Notes: a model not told the origin generated them from the sequence alone. A DNA stretch of 64,000 nucleotides from Nitrosovibrio sp. Nv6 (GCF_900110495.1 NZ_FODX01000001.1:62001-126000), one strand, 5' to 3'; shown: positions 35,075 to 45,019, counted from the stretch's first letter. Numbers and translations are program-made.

Positions 35075-35764
35075 ATGCACCTTAGTCCTGACGACATCAT
35101 CTTCTGGGAATATGGCTTCATCAAGCTTAATGCCACGATTGTCTATACCTGGGGACTCATGTTTGTGCTTGCCGCCGGTTCAAAGGCCGTTACCCGCAAA
35201 CTTTCCGTTGGGCTGGAACGTGCCCGCTGGCAGAACCTGTTGGAAATCATCGTCAGTGCCATCAAGAAGCAGATCGAGGAAGTGGGTTTGCGCCAGTCCC
35301 GAATGTATCTGGGTTTCGTGGGCACACTGTTTGTATTTGTTGCAACGGCGAGCCTCTTCACTGTCATCCCCGGGTATGAGCCGCCCACGGGATCGCTCTC
35401 GACTACCACGGCGCTGGCGATTTGCGTGTTTATCGCCGTGCCGCTGTACGGCATAAAGGAGCAGGGGCTGGGCGGCTATCTTCGTTCCTATCTAGAGCCC
35501 ACGCCCCTCATGCTTCCGTTTAATATTATTGGCGAGTTCTCCCGTACACTGGCTCTGGCTGTCCGTCTGTTTGGCAACATGATGAGCGGAACGATGATTC
35601 TTGCAATCCTGCTAAGCATCACGCCATTTTTCTTTCCAATCGTCATGAGCGCGCTTGGTCTGCTGACCGGTATGGTACAAGCTTATATCTTCAGCATCCT
35701 TGCCACCGTTTATATCGCTGCCGCCGCGTCGGGCACGGCGGCGGCTGAAGCCAATGACTCGTGA
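35075..35764 (+). CDS. atpB: N-ATPase subunit a (AtpB)
   Basis: Stator membrane subunit that forms the ion half-channels, 229 residues with five or six helices. The essential arginine is in LALAVRLFGNMMSGTMILAIL, preceded by PTPLMLPFNIIGEFSR, the conserved helix of subunit a. The N-terminal LSPDDIIFWEYGFIKLNATIVYTWGLMF is the N-ATPase form. It starts 10 bases after atpR with a weak ribosome binding site. Confidence 0.94.
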   Translation: MHLSPDDIIFWEYGFIKLNATIVYTWGLMFVLAAGSKAVTRKLSVGLERARWQNLLEIIVSAIKKQIEEVGLRQSRMYLGFVGTLFVFVATASLFTVIPGYEPPTGSLSTTTALAICVFIAVPLYGIKEQGLGGYLRSYLEPTPLMLPFNIIGEFSRTLALAVRLFGNMMSGTMILAILLSITPFFFPIVMSALGLLTGMVQAYIFSILATVYIAAAASGTAAAEANDS

Positions 35765-35833
35765 ATCTGAAAGGGGATAACCGGCAAGCGCTTGATATTC
35801 AATAAATGGGATCAGATAGAATAAGGAGATGCT

Positions 35834-36115
35834 ATGGACAGCATGACCCTGATTGCAATCGTATCGATTCTCACCGCCGGTTTAACGATCAGCATCGGCG
35901 TAATCGGCCCGGCATTGGGAGAAGCGCGGGCGATTGCCACGGCTTTGAGTTCCCTGGCACAGCAACCGGATGCATCCGCGACCATCACCCGCACATTGTT
36001 CGTTGGCCTGGCGATAATCGAGTCCATGGCAATCTACTGTTTCGTGGTTTCCATGATTCTGATTTTTGCCAATCCGTTCTGGAATCACGTGATTTCCGAG
36101 ACTGCGGGGAAGTAA
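35834..36115 (+). CDS. atpE: N-ATPase c subunit, sodium-type (AtpE)
   Basis: Rotor-ring subunit of 93 residues with two helices joined by the polar loop SSLAQQPDA. The ion-binding set falls at E30, I61, E63, S64 and Y68, matching position for position the Na+ ligands Q32, V63, E65, S66 and Y70 of the Ilyobacter c subunit. Glu replaces Gln in the first helix, as reported for N-ATPases. This supports Na+ as the coupling ion. The gene is preceded by AAGGAG and by about 70 bases of spacer, possibly to raise translation of the multicopy subunit. Confidence 0.93.
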   Translation: MDSMTLIAIVSILTAGLTISIGVIGPALGEARAIATALSSLAQQPDASATITRTLFVGLAIIESMAIYCFVVSMILIFANPFWNHVISETAGK

Positions 36116-36118
36116 TTC

Positions 36119-37015
36119 GTGCTGATCGACTGGTTCACTGTCGTTGCGCAAACTGTCAATTTTCTTGTTCTGGTATGGTTGTTGAAGCGTTTCTTTTACC
36201 AGCCCATTCTCAATGCCCTGGATGCGAGAGAGAGACGAATCGCTGCGGAACTGGCCGATGCCGATGCGAAAAAGATGGCGGCCGAAAAGGAGCGCAACGA
36301 GTTTCAGCACAAGAATGATGAGTTTGACCGGCAGCGGGCCGCGCTTTTGAACAATGCCTTGAGCGAGGCGCAAGCCGAACGCCAGCGGCTCCTCTCCGCC
36401 GCGCAAAATGATTTCGACAACCTGCGCGCGAGCCGGGAGAAAGCGTTGAGCCGCGAATATCGGAGCTTGAGCGAAGCGCTTACCCGGAAGACATGCGCGG
36501 AGGTATTTGCCATTGCGCGAAAGGTGTTGGCCGACCTCGCCAGTACCACCCTCGAAGCGCATGTCGTAGAAGCTTTTATCAGGCGCATGCGGGAGTTGGG
36601 CGATGATGAAAAGGCGCAATTGGCATCGGCGTTTCAGTCCAGGGCTGTGTCAACGCCAGCAGCGTCAACGGCGAAGCCAACGGTAGCAACGGTAGCGACG
36701 GTAGCGACGGCAGCAACGGTAGCGGAGGAGGTTCTGGTTCGCAGCGCGTTTGATTTATCCGCTCAACAGCAAAATTCAATAGCGGCTGCACTGAAGGAAA
36801 TCCTGGGAGTGGAATCCTCAGTCCGGTTTGCGACCGAGCCAGAACTGGTCAGCGGCATTGAGCTTGTCACCAATGGCCACAAAGTGGCGTGGAGCATTGA
36901 GAATCACCTTGCATCGCTTGAAAAGGAGATCGGGAAACTTCTGGAAAATCAAACCGGATCTGAACCTGATTCTGGATCTGCATCCGCAGTTGAAATTCCG
37001 CCAGAGAGCCGATGA
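36119..37015 (+). CDS. atpF: N-ATPase subunit b with delta-like C-terminal extension (AtpF)
   Basis: A 298-residue peripheral-stalk protein. An N-terminal membrane helix ([20 protein letters not shown]) leads into a long coiled coil (about 40-165) rich in Ala, Glu and Arg. A Thr/Val/Ala linker (about 186-203) built from near-identical 9-base units follows. The last 90 residues resemble the C-terminal half of subunit delta ([18 protein letters not shown], then [20 protein letters not shown]). N-ATPase operons lack atpH, so this fusion probably supplies the delta function. The start is GTG at 36119, 3 bases after atpE, and the stop overlaps the atpA start. Confidence 0.88.
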   Translation: MLIDWFTVVAQTVNFLVLVWLLKRFFYQPILNALDARERRIAAELADADAKKMAAEKERNEFQHKNDEFDRQRAALLNNALSEAQAERQRLLSAAQNDFDNLRASREKALSREYRSLSEALTRKTCAEVFAIARKVLADLASTTLEAHVVEAFIRRMRELGDDEKAQLASAFQSRAVSTPAASTAKPTVATVATVATAATVAEEVLVRSAFDLSAQQQNSIAAALKEILGVESSVRFATEPELVSGIELVTNGHKVAWSIENHLASLEKEIGKLLENQTGSEPDSGSASAVEIPPESR

Positions 37016-38577
37016 AGATGGCAGCAAACAATCTACAAGGCATATTCGACAGCGCTTTCGCACAAATGGCGCAGGCGCGCCAAGCCTGGACGCCGCAAAT
37101 AACAGAGCGCGAGATAGGCGTTATTACCGGCATCGCCTCCGGCATTGCAAAAGTTTCCGGTCTTCCTGGCGTTGGCTTCGAGGAGGTGTTGAGATTTCCT
37201 GGTGATTCGTACGGCATAGCATTCAATGTCGAAGAAAACGACATTGGCGTGATTCTGCTGGACGACTACTCACAGTTGCATGCAGGTGATGAAGTTGAAC
37301 GGACAGAACATGTAATGGATGTACCGGTGGGGGATGGGCTGATCGGAAGGGTCGTCGATCCATTAGGCCGGCCGCGCGACGGAAAAGCGCCGGTTATTTC
37401 CACAGCACGATTGCCGATCGAGCGTCCTGCTCCGTCGATCATGGACCGCGCACCGGTCACGGTGCCTTTGCAAACCGGCATCAAGGTTATTGATGCGCTT
37501 ATTCCGGTCGGCCGTGGGCAGCGCGAGCTGATTCTGGGGGACCGCCAGACAGGCAAGACCGCCATCGCCCTGGATACGATACTGAATCAACGAAATGAAA
37601 ATGTACTATGCGTTTATTGTGCTATCGGTCAGCATGCGTCAGGGGTGGCAAAGCTGATTGCAACCCTGTACGAAAAAGACGCAATACACTACACAATAGT
37701 TGTCGTAACCGAAGGCAACGATCCTCCCGGCCTCGCCTATATTGCGCCTTATGCCGCAACCAGTATCGCCGAGTATTTCATGGAACAGGGACGCGATGTG
37801 CTGATAGTGTACGATGATCTCACGCACCACGCCCGCGCATATCGGGAATTGTCTCTGCTGCTGCGCCGGCCGCCAGGCCGCGAAGCCTATCCTGGCGATA
37901 TTTTCTACATTCACTCGCGGCTGCTGGAGCGCGCGACGCATTTGCGCGATTCGCTCGGTGGGGGCTCGCTGACCGCGCTGCCGATCGTCGAGACGGAAGC
38001 GCAGGATATTTCCGCCTACATCCCCACCAACCTGATTTCCATCACCGATGGTCAGATATACCTCTCCCCATCGCTGTTCGAATTGGGTGTGCTGCCGGCT
38101 GTCGATGCTGGCAAATCCGTTTCGCGTGTGGGCGGCAAGGCCCAGCGCGCTGTCTATCGCGCAGTTGCGGGTGATTTGAAACTGGATTACGCTCAATTTG
38201 AAGAGCTGGAAACCTTTGCCCGGTTCGGCGCGAGGCTGGATGAAGACACACGTAAAATTATCGAGCATGGCCGCCGCATCCGCGCCTGCCTCAAGCAGCC
38301 CGAGTCCACGCCGGTTTCAGTGCCTGAACAAACAGTCATGCTGCTGGCGCTGACCGCCAGGCTTTTTGACAATGTTCCGTCAGAGCGCATGGCCGATGCC
38401 GAGCAGGCGATTCGCAGGGCGGCAGCGAATATTTCAGCCGAAGTATGGACGCGCATCATGGCAGCTGATAATTTGGGTGACGAGGATCGTGAAATGATAA
38501 TTCGAATAGCCCGCAAAACACTTGCCGGTTTTCAACTTCCCCTGGAACCTGATGCCGAAAGTTCTGGTGGGAAGTAG
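37012..38577 (+). CDS. atpA: N-ATPase subunit alpha (AtpA)
   Basis: Non-catalytic nucleotide-binding subunit, 521 residues. Seen are the N-terminal [25 protein letters not shown], Walker A GDRQTGKT (176-183), [35 protein letters not shown] and VGGKAQ. The protein is full length with a normal C-terminal helical domain ending [11 protein letters not shown]. The ATG at 37012 overlaps atpF by four bases. In N-ATPase operons atpG follows here, overlapping or abutting; instead 193 bases without a gamma-like frame lead to unrelated glycan genes. Confidence 0.95.
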   Translation: MKMAANNLQGIFDSAFAQMAQARQAWTPQITEREIGVITGIASGIAKVSGLPGVGFEEVLRFPGDSYGIAFNVEENDIGVILLDDYSQLHAGDEVERTEHVMDVPVGDGLIGRVVDPLGRPRDGKAPVISTARLPIERPAPSIMDRAPVTVPLQTGIKVIDALIPVGRGQRELILGDRQTGKTAIALDTILNQRNENVLCVYCAIGQHASGVAKLIATLYEKDAIHYTIVVVTEGNDPPGLAYIAPYAATSIAEYFMEQGRDVLIVYDDLTHHARAYRELSLLLRRPPGREAYPGDIFYIHSRLLERATHLRDSLGGGSLTALPIVETEAQDISAYIPTNLISITDGQIYLSPSLFELGVLPAVDAGKSVSRVGGKAQRAVYRAVAGDLKLDYAQFEELETFARFGARLDEDTRKIIEHGRRIRACLKQPESTPVSVPEQTVMLLALTARLFDNVPSERMADAEQAIRRAAANISAEVWTRIMAADNLGDEDREMIIRIARKTLAGFQLPLEPDAESSGGK

Positions 38578-38770
38578 CAGCCGCTTGCGCGTCCTCCCGC
38601 TAGGTATCCAGGTATCGCTTCGCGAACCTTTCTTAACATCTTGCAGGTGCCGGAATGACCATTATGGAGGTGAACGGGGGAAGAATCTTTTTTGCCGAGT
38701 GGATAGGGCGAAGGTGTCGCTACTTCCTTTTTAGTGTTCGCCTGTTGACAGGCAGTTATAGCAGAGATCC

Positions 38771-39739
38771 ATGAAAACATCCCTGAAGCGGCCAGACGAC
38801 CGCTCCTCCGAGTGGCCGATGAAGTGGCCGATCAAAGCACTGGTGAAAGACTTCAAATATGTTCGCGATTTATCCTTCTATTTGCTTACAAGAAAGAAGA
38901 TAAGCGAAAAACCATTGGTAAGACGATGTGAAGAAGGATTTGTAACGCCGGATTACGACAGACCCGTATGTCTTTTTTGTAGCTACGACGGAGAAAATAT
39001 TGTCAGGGAGAATGTATACCATTATCTTGATGAGCTAGCGCTCGCGGGATTCAATATCATATTCATCAGCTCGAGTGACACGATTTCGGACGAAGATCTG
39101 GAGAGACTCTCGAAATGCTGCGTAAGAATTATAAACCGCGAGAATAAAGGGTACGATTTTTATGGATGAAAAACAGGCCTGGAAATATATTCTCAATACA
39201 AGACACACGCCGGTCTTCTTTTGGCCAACGATAGCGTTCTCGGTCCGCTTTTCAGTATCAGGGATATCATCACGAGACTTGAAAATTGCGACGCCGATAT
39301 TGTCGGCATGACGGACTCTTTTCATATCCATCCGCACCTGCAATCTTATTTTCTCTATTGCAAAAAAAATGTAGTGCAATCCGAGGAATTTATCCGTTTC
39401 TTCAGGGAAGTCGACGTGCTGGAACTCAAAATTGCCATTATCCGGAAATACGAGGTCGGGTTTTCCCGGTTGTTGCGCCATCGATTTCGCCTTTCCGCGC
39501 TTTATGGTTTAGAGCCGGTCCTGGCTCGAGTTGATTACCATCAAAGACCTGCCACGTGGATTGAGCCAACTTTTCACTTGTGGAAGCCGCTTATTACAGA
39601 GTTCAAATTCCCGTTTCTTAAAAAAAGTTTGTTGACGAGGAAGGGCGTAAGCATGGAAGAAGCGTCAGCGGTGCTTGCGGAAAGCGGCTCTCCTTATAAC
39701 ATCGGCATTCTCAGCGATTGGATTCCGCCTAAGAGGTAG
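38771..39739 (+). pseudogene. RgpF-like (rhamnan synthesis F family) gene broken by an in-frame TGA
   Basis: A single reading frame of 323 codons is interrupted once, by TGA at 39167-39169. The upstream part ends RENKGYDFYG and the downstream part resumes KTGLEIYSQYKTHAGLLLAN in the same frame. RgpF-family proteins read NxGYDFxxWK at this point, so TGA stands where TGG (Trp) is expected. The family is tied to assembly of rhamnose-containing polysaccharides. The downstream half would need its own start (a candidate lies near 39221), so the intact product is probably lost. Base composition is AT-richer than the N-ATPase operon upstream. Confidence 0.8.
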
Positions 39740-39854
39740 AACGTATCTGGTTCGGTTCATTCCATTCCACATCTTCGCGGACCTCAATCAAAACGATTGC
39801 ATTAGCTTCAGGCTACGCAAAAATTAAAAATATTCGGGATTAAAACAAATAAAC

Positions 39855-39885
39855 GGGATATCCTTCGGCATCCCCTATCTTTTTT
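39855..39885 (+). terminator. Probable intrinsic terminator after the RgpF-like gene
   Basis: GGGAT pairs with ATCCC, with an inner CC/GG pair around TTC, and the stem is followed by TATCTTTTTT. The stem is imperfect but the T-tract is good. It separates the broken glycan gene from the FkbM gene 32 bases on. Confidence 0.5.
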
Positions 39886-39916
39886 CTCCGCAAGTAAATT
39901 TACAGCTCGAGCATAC

Positions 39917-40690
39917 ATGTCTTCATTTTTCACAAATATTCTGTCGGGGCTTGTTGTAGCGCTTTATGGACTGAAAGGCGGTTACACAAAGGTAAACGTC
40001 AAGGGCCAGTCCATACGTATCGCGGTGGATAATTTTCGGACTCTGCAACGGGCGAAAACTTATTCCATTAAAGAACCTGATACCCTGGATTGGCTTGACA
40101 GCTTCGAACCCGGATCGTGCTTCTTTGATCTGGGAGCGAATATCGGTCAATATTCCTTATACCCAGCGAAGAAATATGGAAATGACATTCAGGTGTATTC
40201 GTTTGAACCTCAGTGTATCAACTATTATCTGCTCAATAAAAATATCTACCTGAACAGGCTGGAAAAAAATATTACCGCCTATGGTGTGGCGGTGTCCGGA
40301 GAGGGCGGTTTTTCAAAACTGTATATTCCCAAGTTTATCGGTGGGGGAAACCGTTCACAGTTCGGTAAGGAAGATTTGAAGAACATGAAAAAACGGGCCA
40401 GCCACATTCAGGGCATGTTTGGGGTAACGCTGGACGAGTTATGTGCGAATTGGGGATTCCCTTACCCCAACTATATCAAGATAGATGTCGACGGCATAGA
40501 GATACCCATAATCAAGGGCGCGGAGAATGTTCTGAAGCATCCGTCGCTTAAATCCGTCATCGTCGAGTTGGGAACGCTTGAAGAGCAGCAGGAAGCCGTC
40601 CATCTGATGGAACAGGCGGGCCTGAAGGTTAAATTCAAGACAACCAAAAACTGGGGTGAAACCTGTTTCGTATTTGAAAAGACAGGTTAA
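39917..40690 (+). CDS. FkbM family methyltransferase
   Basis: A 257-residue SAM-dependent methyltransferase. Motif I is CFFDLGANIGQYSLYPAKKYG, followed by the acidic strand end in VYSFEPQCINYYLLNKN and IKIDVDGIEIPIIKGAENVL, the FkbM hallmark. Such enzymes commonly O-methylate sugars of polysaccharides or lipids, in line with the RgpF-like gene before it. The start has a weak ribosome binding site (CTCGAG). AT-rich codon use (many AAA, ATA and AAT) suggests acquisition together with the preceding gene. Confidence 0.88.
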   Translation: MSSFFTNILSGLVVALYGLKGGYTKVNVKGQSIRIAVDNFRTLQRAKTYSIKEPDTLDWLDSFEPGSCFFDLGANIGQYSLYPAKKYGNDIQVYSFEPQCINYYLLNKNIYLNRLEKNITAYGVAVSGEGGFSKLYIPKFIGGGNRSQFGKEDLKNMKKRASHIQGMFGVTLDELCANWGFPYPNYIKIDVDGIEIPIIKGAENVLKHPSLKSVIVELGTLEEQQEAVHLMEQAGLKVKFKTTKNWGETCFVFEKTG

Positions 40691-40754
40691 CCGGTTGCGA
40701 TCCCCGAACGTTGCCGGTGGGTGCAGCGTAACCCGGGTCTGAGCAGCGCTTACC

Positions 40755-42509
40755 TTATCGGGAAGCCGAAGTTGCTTCCTTGCGTAATATGGATTGCGCA
40801 TCCGAAGCATCCTCAACCTCGGGCGTGCGTTGCAGCCGCTCTACCTTACCGTTTGAAAGAGTGTATGTGTTATCGGCCGCATTGATCAGCGCGGGCTGAT
40901 GAGATACGGCAACCACAGTGAGGTTCTGTGCGAGCTTCTGCAGGGTTTGGCAAACGAGCCGCTCACTTTCGGGATCGAGAGCGCTGGTCGGTTCATCCAG
41001 CAGCAGGAAAAGCGGCTGATGAGCCAGCGCCCTGGCAATTGCGATACGCTGACGCTGGCCGCCTGAAAGGAGTCCTCCACGCTCGCCGACTACAGTATTC
41101 AAGCCTTCCGGGAGTGCGCAAACAAAATCCCACGCGCCTGCCTGGCGCAGCGCCCTTTCTGCATCCGCTTCAACCAGATCGGGGGCGCCCACGATTATGT
41201 TGCTGAGGACGGTATCGTGAAGCAGGATATTCTCTTGAGACACATAACCGATCATCCGCCGCCAACCCCGAGGATTGATTTCGCGCAGAGATACGCCATC
41301 TATTAGAATTTCCCCTGATTTGGGCTCAGCCAGTCCGCACAGCAGGTCTAGCATTGTGCTCTTGCCAACACCTGATGGCCCTGCAATCGTGGTAAACGAT
41401 TTGACGGAAATATCGAGGTTGAGACCTTCGAATATGGGCTTGGCGCCATAATCGAAATCGATATTGCGCAAGCTGATTCCCTTTTGAAACGTGGGCTGCC
41501 GCGTCCCGGTGGTTCTTTCCGCCGCAGCGCGCGCCTCGTCAATCGCTGTGCGCAAAGCCCAGTAAGCGCTCTCCTGCGCCATGAGATTCTGATATTTCCG
41601 CTGAGTTTTATTGAGCAAGCTCAGGAGACGTGTGAGCAGGAAGACCATGACCATCACCGCAGCCATTGAAAGATCCCATACCACCAGGGCCAGATATAGG
41701 CCGATTGCGATAAGGGTGGCGAGTATGGGCTCCTGCAGGGCCATCAACGCTTCCCGCGCCATGATTTCGCGCCGGGTAGCTTTTTCCAGTTGCCGGGTTT
41801 GATCATGCAGAATGGCATCTGCGACATTGTCTCGCGCCATCGCTTTCAACGATTTTACCGATCCCAGCACATCGGAAAGATACGTCAACAAGAGCCGCAG
41901 CAGTTGGGTCTGCTTGCTTCCTGCCCGGCGGGTGGCGCGGATCAACTGATTCAGCAGCCGCAGCATCACGATGCCGACAAGGAAGGAGGTAAGCGTTGCC
42001 TGCCATGAAACGAACATGGCCACGGTCCCATAAACAAGTACCTGTATCGCCAGCGCGAGCACTGTGACGCTATGCTCAAACCCATTAGCTGCCCGTAATG
42101 CCTCGGTGGCGACCGAATTTGCCAGCGAACCCATGGGTTGACGGAGATAATACTGCCACCGGCTGGCCAGCAGTGCATCGATCAATTCGAGGCGAAGCGC
42201 GGTTGCGACATGTGCAACGGTATAGCCAACCTGCCTGTTGGCCAGCAGCAGTATGAGGCTCTTGACGATCATGCCGCCAACGATAATCAGCAGCATCACG
42301 CCGATACTCGGCTCAATTCCAATACTATGGAGGGCCGCCACGATTCGCCGTCCGACATCGGAGTTGGCGGTATCGCCCACGGCGGTTGAAAGCAACGGAA
42401 GAAGCGCCGTCAGACTGAGCCCTTCAGCAACGCCAGCCGCCAGCAGCGCAATCAGGACATAAGCCGTGCGCCGGGGAAAAAGCATGCAGTAGGTATATAG
42501 GGTTCGCAT
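40755..42509 (-). CDS. ABC exporter, fused permease and ATPase
   Basis: A 584-residue half-transporter. Six transmembrane helices lie in residues 10-310. The ATPase domain has Walker A GPSGVGKST, Q-loop YVSQENILL, signature LSGGQRQRIAIARALA, Walker B LFLLLDEPTSALD and the switch His in VAVSHQPALI. It is of the MsbA/lipid-polysaccharide exporter type and would work as a homodimer. It is convergent with the FkbM gene, so export of a methylated glycan or lipid is a guess from context only. Upstream of its start lie 246 bases without a gene. Confidence 0.92.
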   Translation of the reverse strand: MRTLYTYCMLFPRRTAYVLIALLAAGVAEGLSLTALLPLLSTAVGDTANSDVGRRIVAALHSIGIEPSIGVMLLIIVGGMIVKSLILLLANRQVGYTVAHVATALRLELIDALLASRWQYYLRQPMGSLANSVATEALRAANGFEHSVTVLALAIQVLVYGTVAMFVSWQATLTSFLVGIVMLRLLNQLIRATRRAGSKQTQLLRLLLTYLSDVLGSVKSLKAMARDNVADAILHDQTRQLEKATRREIMAREALMALQEPILATLIAIGLYLALVVWDLSMAAVMVMVFLLTRLLSLLNKTQRKYQNLMAQESAYWALRTAIDEARAAAERTTGTRQPTFQKGISLRNIDFDYGAKPIFEGLNLDISVKSFTTIAGPSGVGKSTMLDLLCGLAEPKSGEILIDGVSLREINPRGWRRMIGYVSQENILLHDTVLSNIIVGAPDLVEADAERALRQAGAWDFVCALPEGLNTVVGERGGLLSGGQRQRIAIARALAHQPLFLLLDEPTSALDPESERLVCQTLQKLAQNLTVVAVSHQPALINAADNTYTLSNGKVERLQRTPEVEDASDAQSILRKEATSASR

Positions 42510-42755
42510 AACTTGGTTTTTGCAGGCTATCGATTATCGCTGCACCTGCCGTAGTCTCTCTTTACGGTAAATTGACGCCGATCAGCTTGGGGATGCGGCA
42601 ATACTCTTCAGTCGGTGGACGCCTCAGTGAAGCGCAGATGATTTTATCGATGTTAGTCAACGCAGTCGGAAAAGGCAGAATAACAGAATATGGCAAGCAT
42701 TGACCGCGGTATTCGCGCTGGTTTTCCGCTTCCATTTTGCGGAGGGCCTGAATTT

Positions 42756-43274
42756 TCACGTTGTTGCCGATGCGGCGATTTTATCACTTTGCGCGACGTA
42801 AATAAGCACCAGGACAATAGAAACCACAAACCGGAATGCGGATTCCTGACCATTCCAGTCCGGCGACTGCCACATGCAGAACCATTCCCCTCCAATCACC
42901 ATAAAACCGAAAAACCACAATCCAAAGCCGCAGGACAACCCGAGGACGGACAGAAATTTCGCCTTATCAAACGTCGGGGGGTCGCTTTTGATATGCCGAA
43001 GAAGCCGCAACGCGCCTGAAAGGCATAATATGGCAATTGCAAATTCTGTAAATATAATGAATCCGTAGGTTATGGAATGTAGAAGAGGTTCGGTGATAGC
43101 GCGATGTTTCAGCGCATTTCCAGGATAAACGGTATCCATCGACATTACATGCTGAACAAACAGGAAGTTTGACTGATAATCAACCACATTGTTAAAAGCA
43201 ACCACCAGAGTCAGGCAGCCGATCCCGGATATCAGGAAAATTTTGCTTCCTCGAATTGCCAGTGATTTTTCCAT
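42756..43274 (-). CDS. DUF2165-type small integral membrane protein
   Basis: A 172-residue membrane protein with four hydrophobic helices. FNNVVDYQSNFLFVQHVMSMDT in the first loop and GGEWFCMWQSPDWNGQESAFRF near the end match the DUF2165 family as I recall it. Function unknown. The frame opens at 43310, but the ATG at 43274 is preferred since AAGGGAAG lies 8 bases upstream and the extra residues are polar and unconserved in appearance. Confidence 0.8.
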   Translation of the reverse strand: MEKSLAIRGSKIFLISGIGCLTLVVAFNNVVDYQSNFLFVQHVMSMDTVYPGNALKHRAITEPLLHSITYGFIIFTEFAIAILCLSGALRLLRHIKSDPPTFDKAKFLSVLGLSCGFGLWFFGFMVIGGEWFCMWQSPDWNGQESAFRFVVSIVLVLIYVAQSDKIAASATT

Positions 43275-43366
43275 GTTTTGAACTTCCCTTTGCTTAAACA
43301 AGGGGAGCATTGGCGGAAAAAGGAGAAAACGGCGCTGCTATTGATGGCCCGGCACTTGTGCTTTCC

Positions 43367-43594
43367 TTACTCGGTTTTGCGGACACCGCGAACATTAAGC
43401 GTGGCCAGAGCAACCTGGAGGCCGATAACCGCGAAGGCTTGAACATGCCATCCCCAGAGAATCCACAAGCCATTGCTGAGGAGCGAGCACAGAAAGCCGG
43501 CATGACGCTTATGCCTGGATTGATATGTCAGCAGCCAGACTGAAAGTATGTTGATCACCATGGCGGGCCATTGTAGCAGGTTAAAATAATCCAT
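43367..43594 (-). CDS. Small membrane protein, PnuC/SemiSWEET-like pattern
   Basis: A 75-residue protein with three hydrophobic helices. The pattern LSNGLWILWGW then VIGLQVALATLNVRGV resembles small transporter-like proteins (SemiSWEET or PnuC half-repeats), but identity is not certain. AAGGA lies 9 bases before the ATG at 43594; a TTG nine bases earlier is in frame. It is 92 bases upstream of the DUF2165 gene on the same strand and may be cotranscribed. Confidence 0.6.
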   Translation of the reverse strand: MDYFNLLQWPAMVINILSVWLLTYQSRHKRHAGFLCSLLSNGLWILWGWHVQAFAVIGLQVALATLNVRGVRKTE

Positions 43595-43747
43595 ATTATT
43601 CAATCCTTAGAAAAGTATTTGCAAAATGTACCCGACGGTATTCGCGGCCCCCTGCTTCATGAATCGGCGTCGTCTATGGCTGTGTCCGATCGAAATGAAC
43701 AATGTCTCATTCGCGAGCTGATCGTTCCGTACGAAAGAACACACTAG

Positions 43748-43907
43748 CAGCCTGTCGGACTTAAAGGAAATCTGCTGCAAAAGCGTCTGGCTGGTCCATA
43801 TTTCGCCGCTTTTTTGGCCAATAGAATAACTATTGGCCTTAAATCCTCAAAAATCTGTCCTCACCCAGTCACTTTTTCGCTTCGATTCTTCAAGTCCCAC
43901 AGGCTGG
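43748..43907 (+). mobile_element. 160-bp MITE-like element, copy A
   Basis: Ends are inverted repeats (GCAGCCTGTCGGACTT and AAGTCCCACAGGCTG). In the middle is a perfect hairpin GGCCAATAG-AATAA-CTATTGGCC. The whole element is nearly identical to the reverse complement of 55390-55551. There is no coding capacity. It lies about 180 bases before the ku start, inside the 43595-44086 gap, which otherwise shows no gene. TA flanks both ends, but a target duplication this short is not convincing by itself. Confidence 0.8.
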
Positions 43908-44086
43908 TAGGCAATTAACCTTGGTACGCGACCGCACAGACATCAAGGTGAGGACAGACCATGATTATTCTTGAGGTGTGTTTAAAGGCGCTTAAGTCGC
44001 GGTGGCTGGTCAGCAGTATCAGTATCAACGCGTTTGATCGGTGCCCGATTTTGGTTTGGGACGTTATCTTTACTGAAAACGAAACA

Positions 44087-45010
44087 ATGGCTACTTCAAC
44101 TACAAGCAGTCGGTCGTTATGGAAGGGCGCTATCAGCTTCGGCCTGGTGCATATACCTGTAGCCCTTCATTCCGCGACTTCGGAGCAGGGACTGGATTTC
44201 GACTGGCTGGACAAGCGCAGCATGGATCCGGTCGGATACAAGCGCATTAACAAGAAGACCGGGAAAGAAATCGACAAGGAAAATATTGTCAAGGGAATCG
44301 AATATGAGGATGGGCAGTATGTGGTTCTGAGTCAGGAGGAGATCGCGGCTGCTTATCCAAAAGCCACGCAAACGATTGAAATCGAAATGTTTGTCCCGGC
44401 CACCGACATTCCATTCGTTTATCTTGAACGGTCCTACTATATCGTTCCGATCAACAAGGGAGGCAAGGTTTATGCGCTCTTGCGCGAGGCCCTTCTCAAA
44501 ACCCGGCGAGTCGGTATTGCCCGGGTGGTTATACAGACCAGGCAGCATCTGGCTGCGCTCGTGCCATCAGGTCCCGCGCTCGTGCTGAATCTGTTGCGAT
44601 GGGGGGACGAAATACGCAGCTGGGAAAAATTGAGTTTTCCTCCAGAGGGAGCTGAAGAGGCGGGCATTAACGATAAAGAACTGAAAATGGCTGAGCAATT
44701 GGTGATGGACATGAGCGGCAAATGGCATCCTGAGCAATTTCGTGATTCGTTCAAGGATGAAATCATGAAGCTCGTGCATGAGAAGGTCGAAACGGGCGAC
44801 ATACAAACTGTTGCTCAACCAGAGGAAGCCGAAGCCGCGCGTAGCAGCGCACAGATTCTGGACCTGACCGAATTGCTCCAGCGCAGCCTGAAGAAGGGCG
44901 AAGACAAAGATGAAGAAGATAGGGGCACGACAACCGGGAGAAAGTCGACGAAGGCTGGAGCAGATCCCGTACCGGGCCACGCCAGAGGTACACGCAAGCG
45001 CCGCGCGTGA
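44087..45010 (+). CDS. ku: Ku, non-homologous end-joining protein
   Basis: DNA-end-binding homodimer of 307 residues that recruits LigD to double-strand breaks. The start MATSTTSSRSLWKGAISFGLVHIPV is the canonical Ku N-terminus, followed by DWLDKRSMDPVGYKRINKKTGKE and YLERSYYIVP in the bridge. A Lys/Arg-rich tail (RGTTTGRKSTKAGADPVPGH, then GTRKRRA) probably contacts DNA. The frame is open to 43961, but ATG 44087 fits the family start. ligD follows after 9 bases, so the pair is an operon. The mobile element at 43748-43907 sits in its upstream region. Confidence 0.95.
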   Translation: MATSTTSSRSLWKGAISFGLVHIPVALHSATSEQGLDFDWLDKRSMDPVGYKRINKKTGKEIDKENIVKGIEYEDGQYVVLSQEEIAAAYPKATQTIEIEMFVPATDIPFVYLERSYYIVPINKGGKVYALLREALLKTRRVGIARVVIQTRQHLAALVPSGPALVLNLLRWGDEIRSWEKLSFPPEGAEEAGINDKELKMAEQLVMDMSGKWHPEQFRDSFKDEIMKLVHEKVETGDIQTVAQPEEAEAARSSAQILDLTELLQRSLKKGEDKDEEDRGTTTGRKSTKAGADPVPGHARGTRKRRA

Positions 45011-45019
45011 TGTAAGCCC

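Noticed and set aside
39167..39169. TGA as a selenocysteine codon in the RgpF-like gene
   Set aside because: The family has Trp, not Cys, at this position, and no SECIS-like hairpin was seen just downstream.
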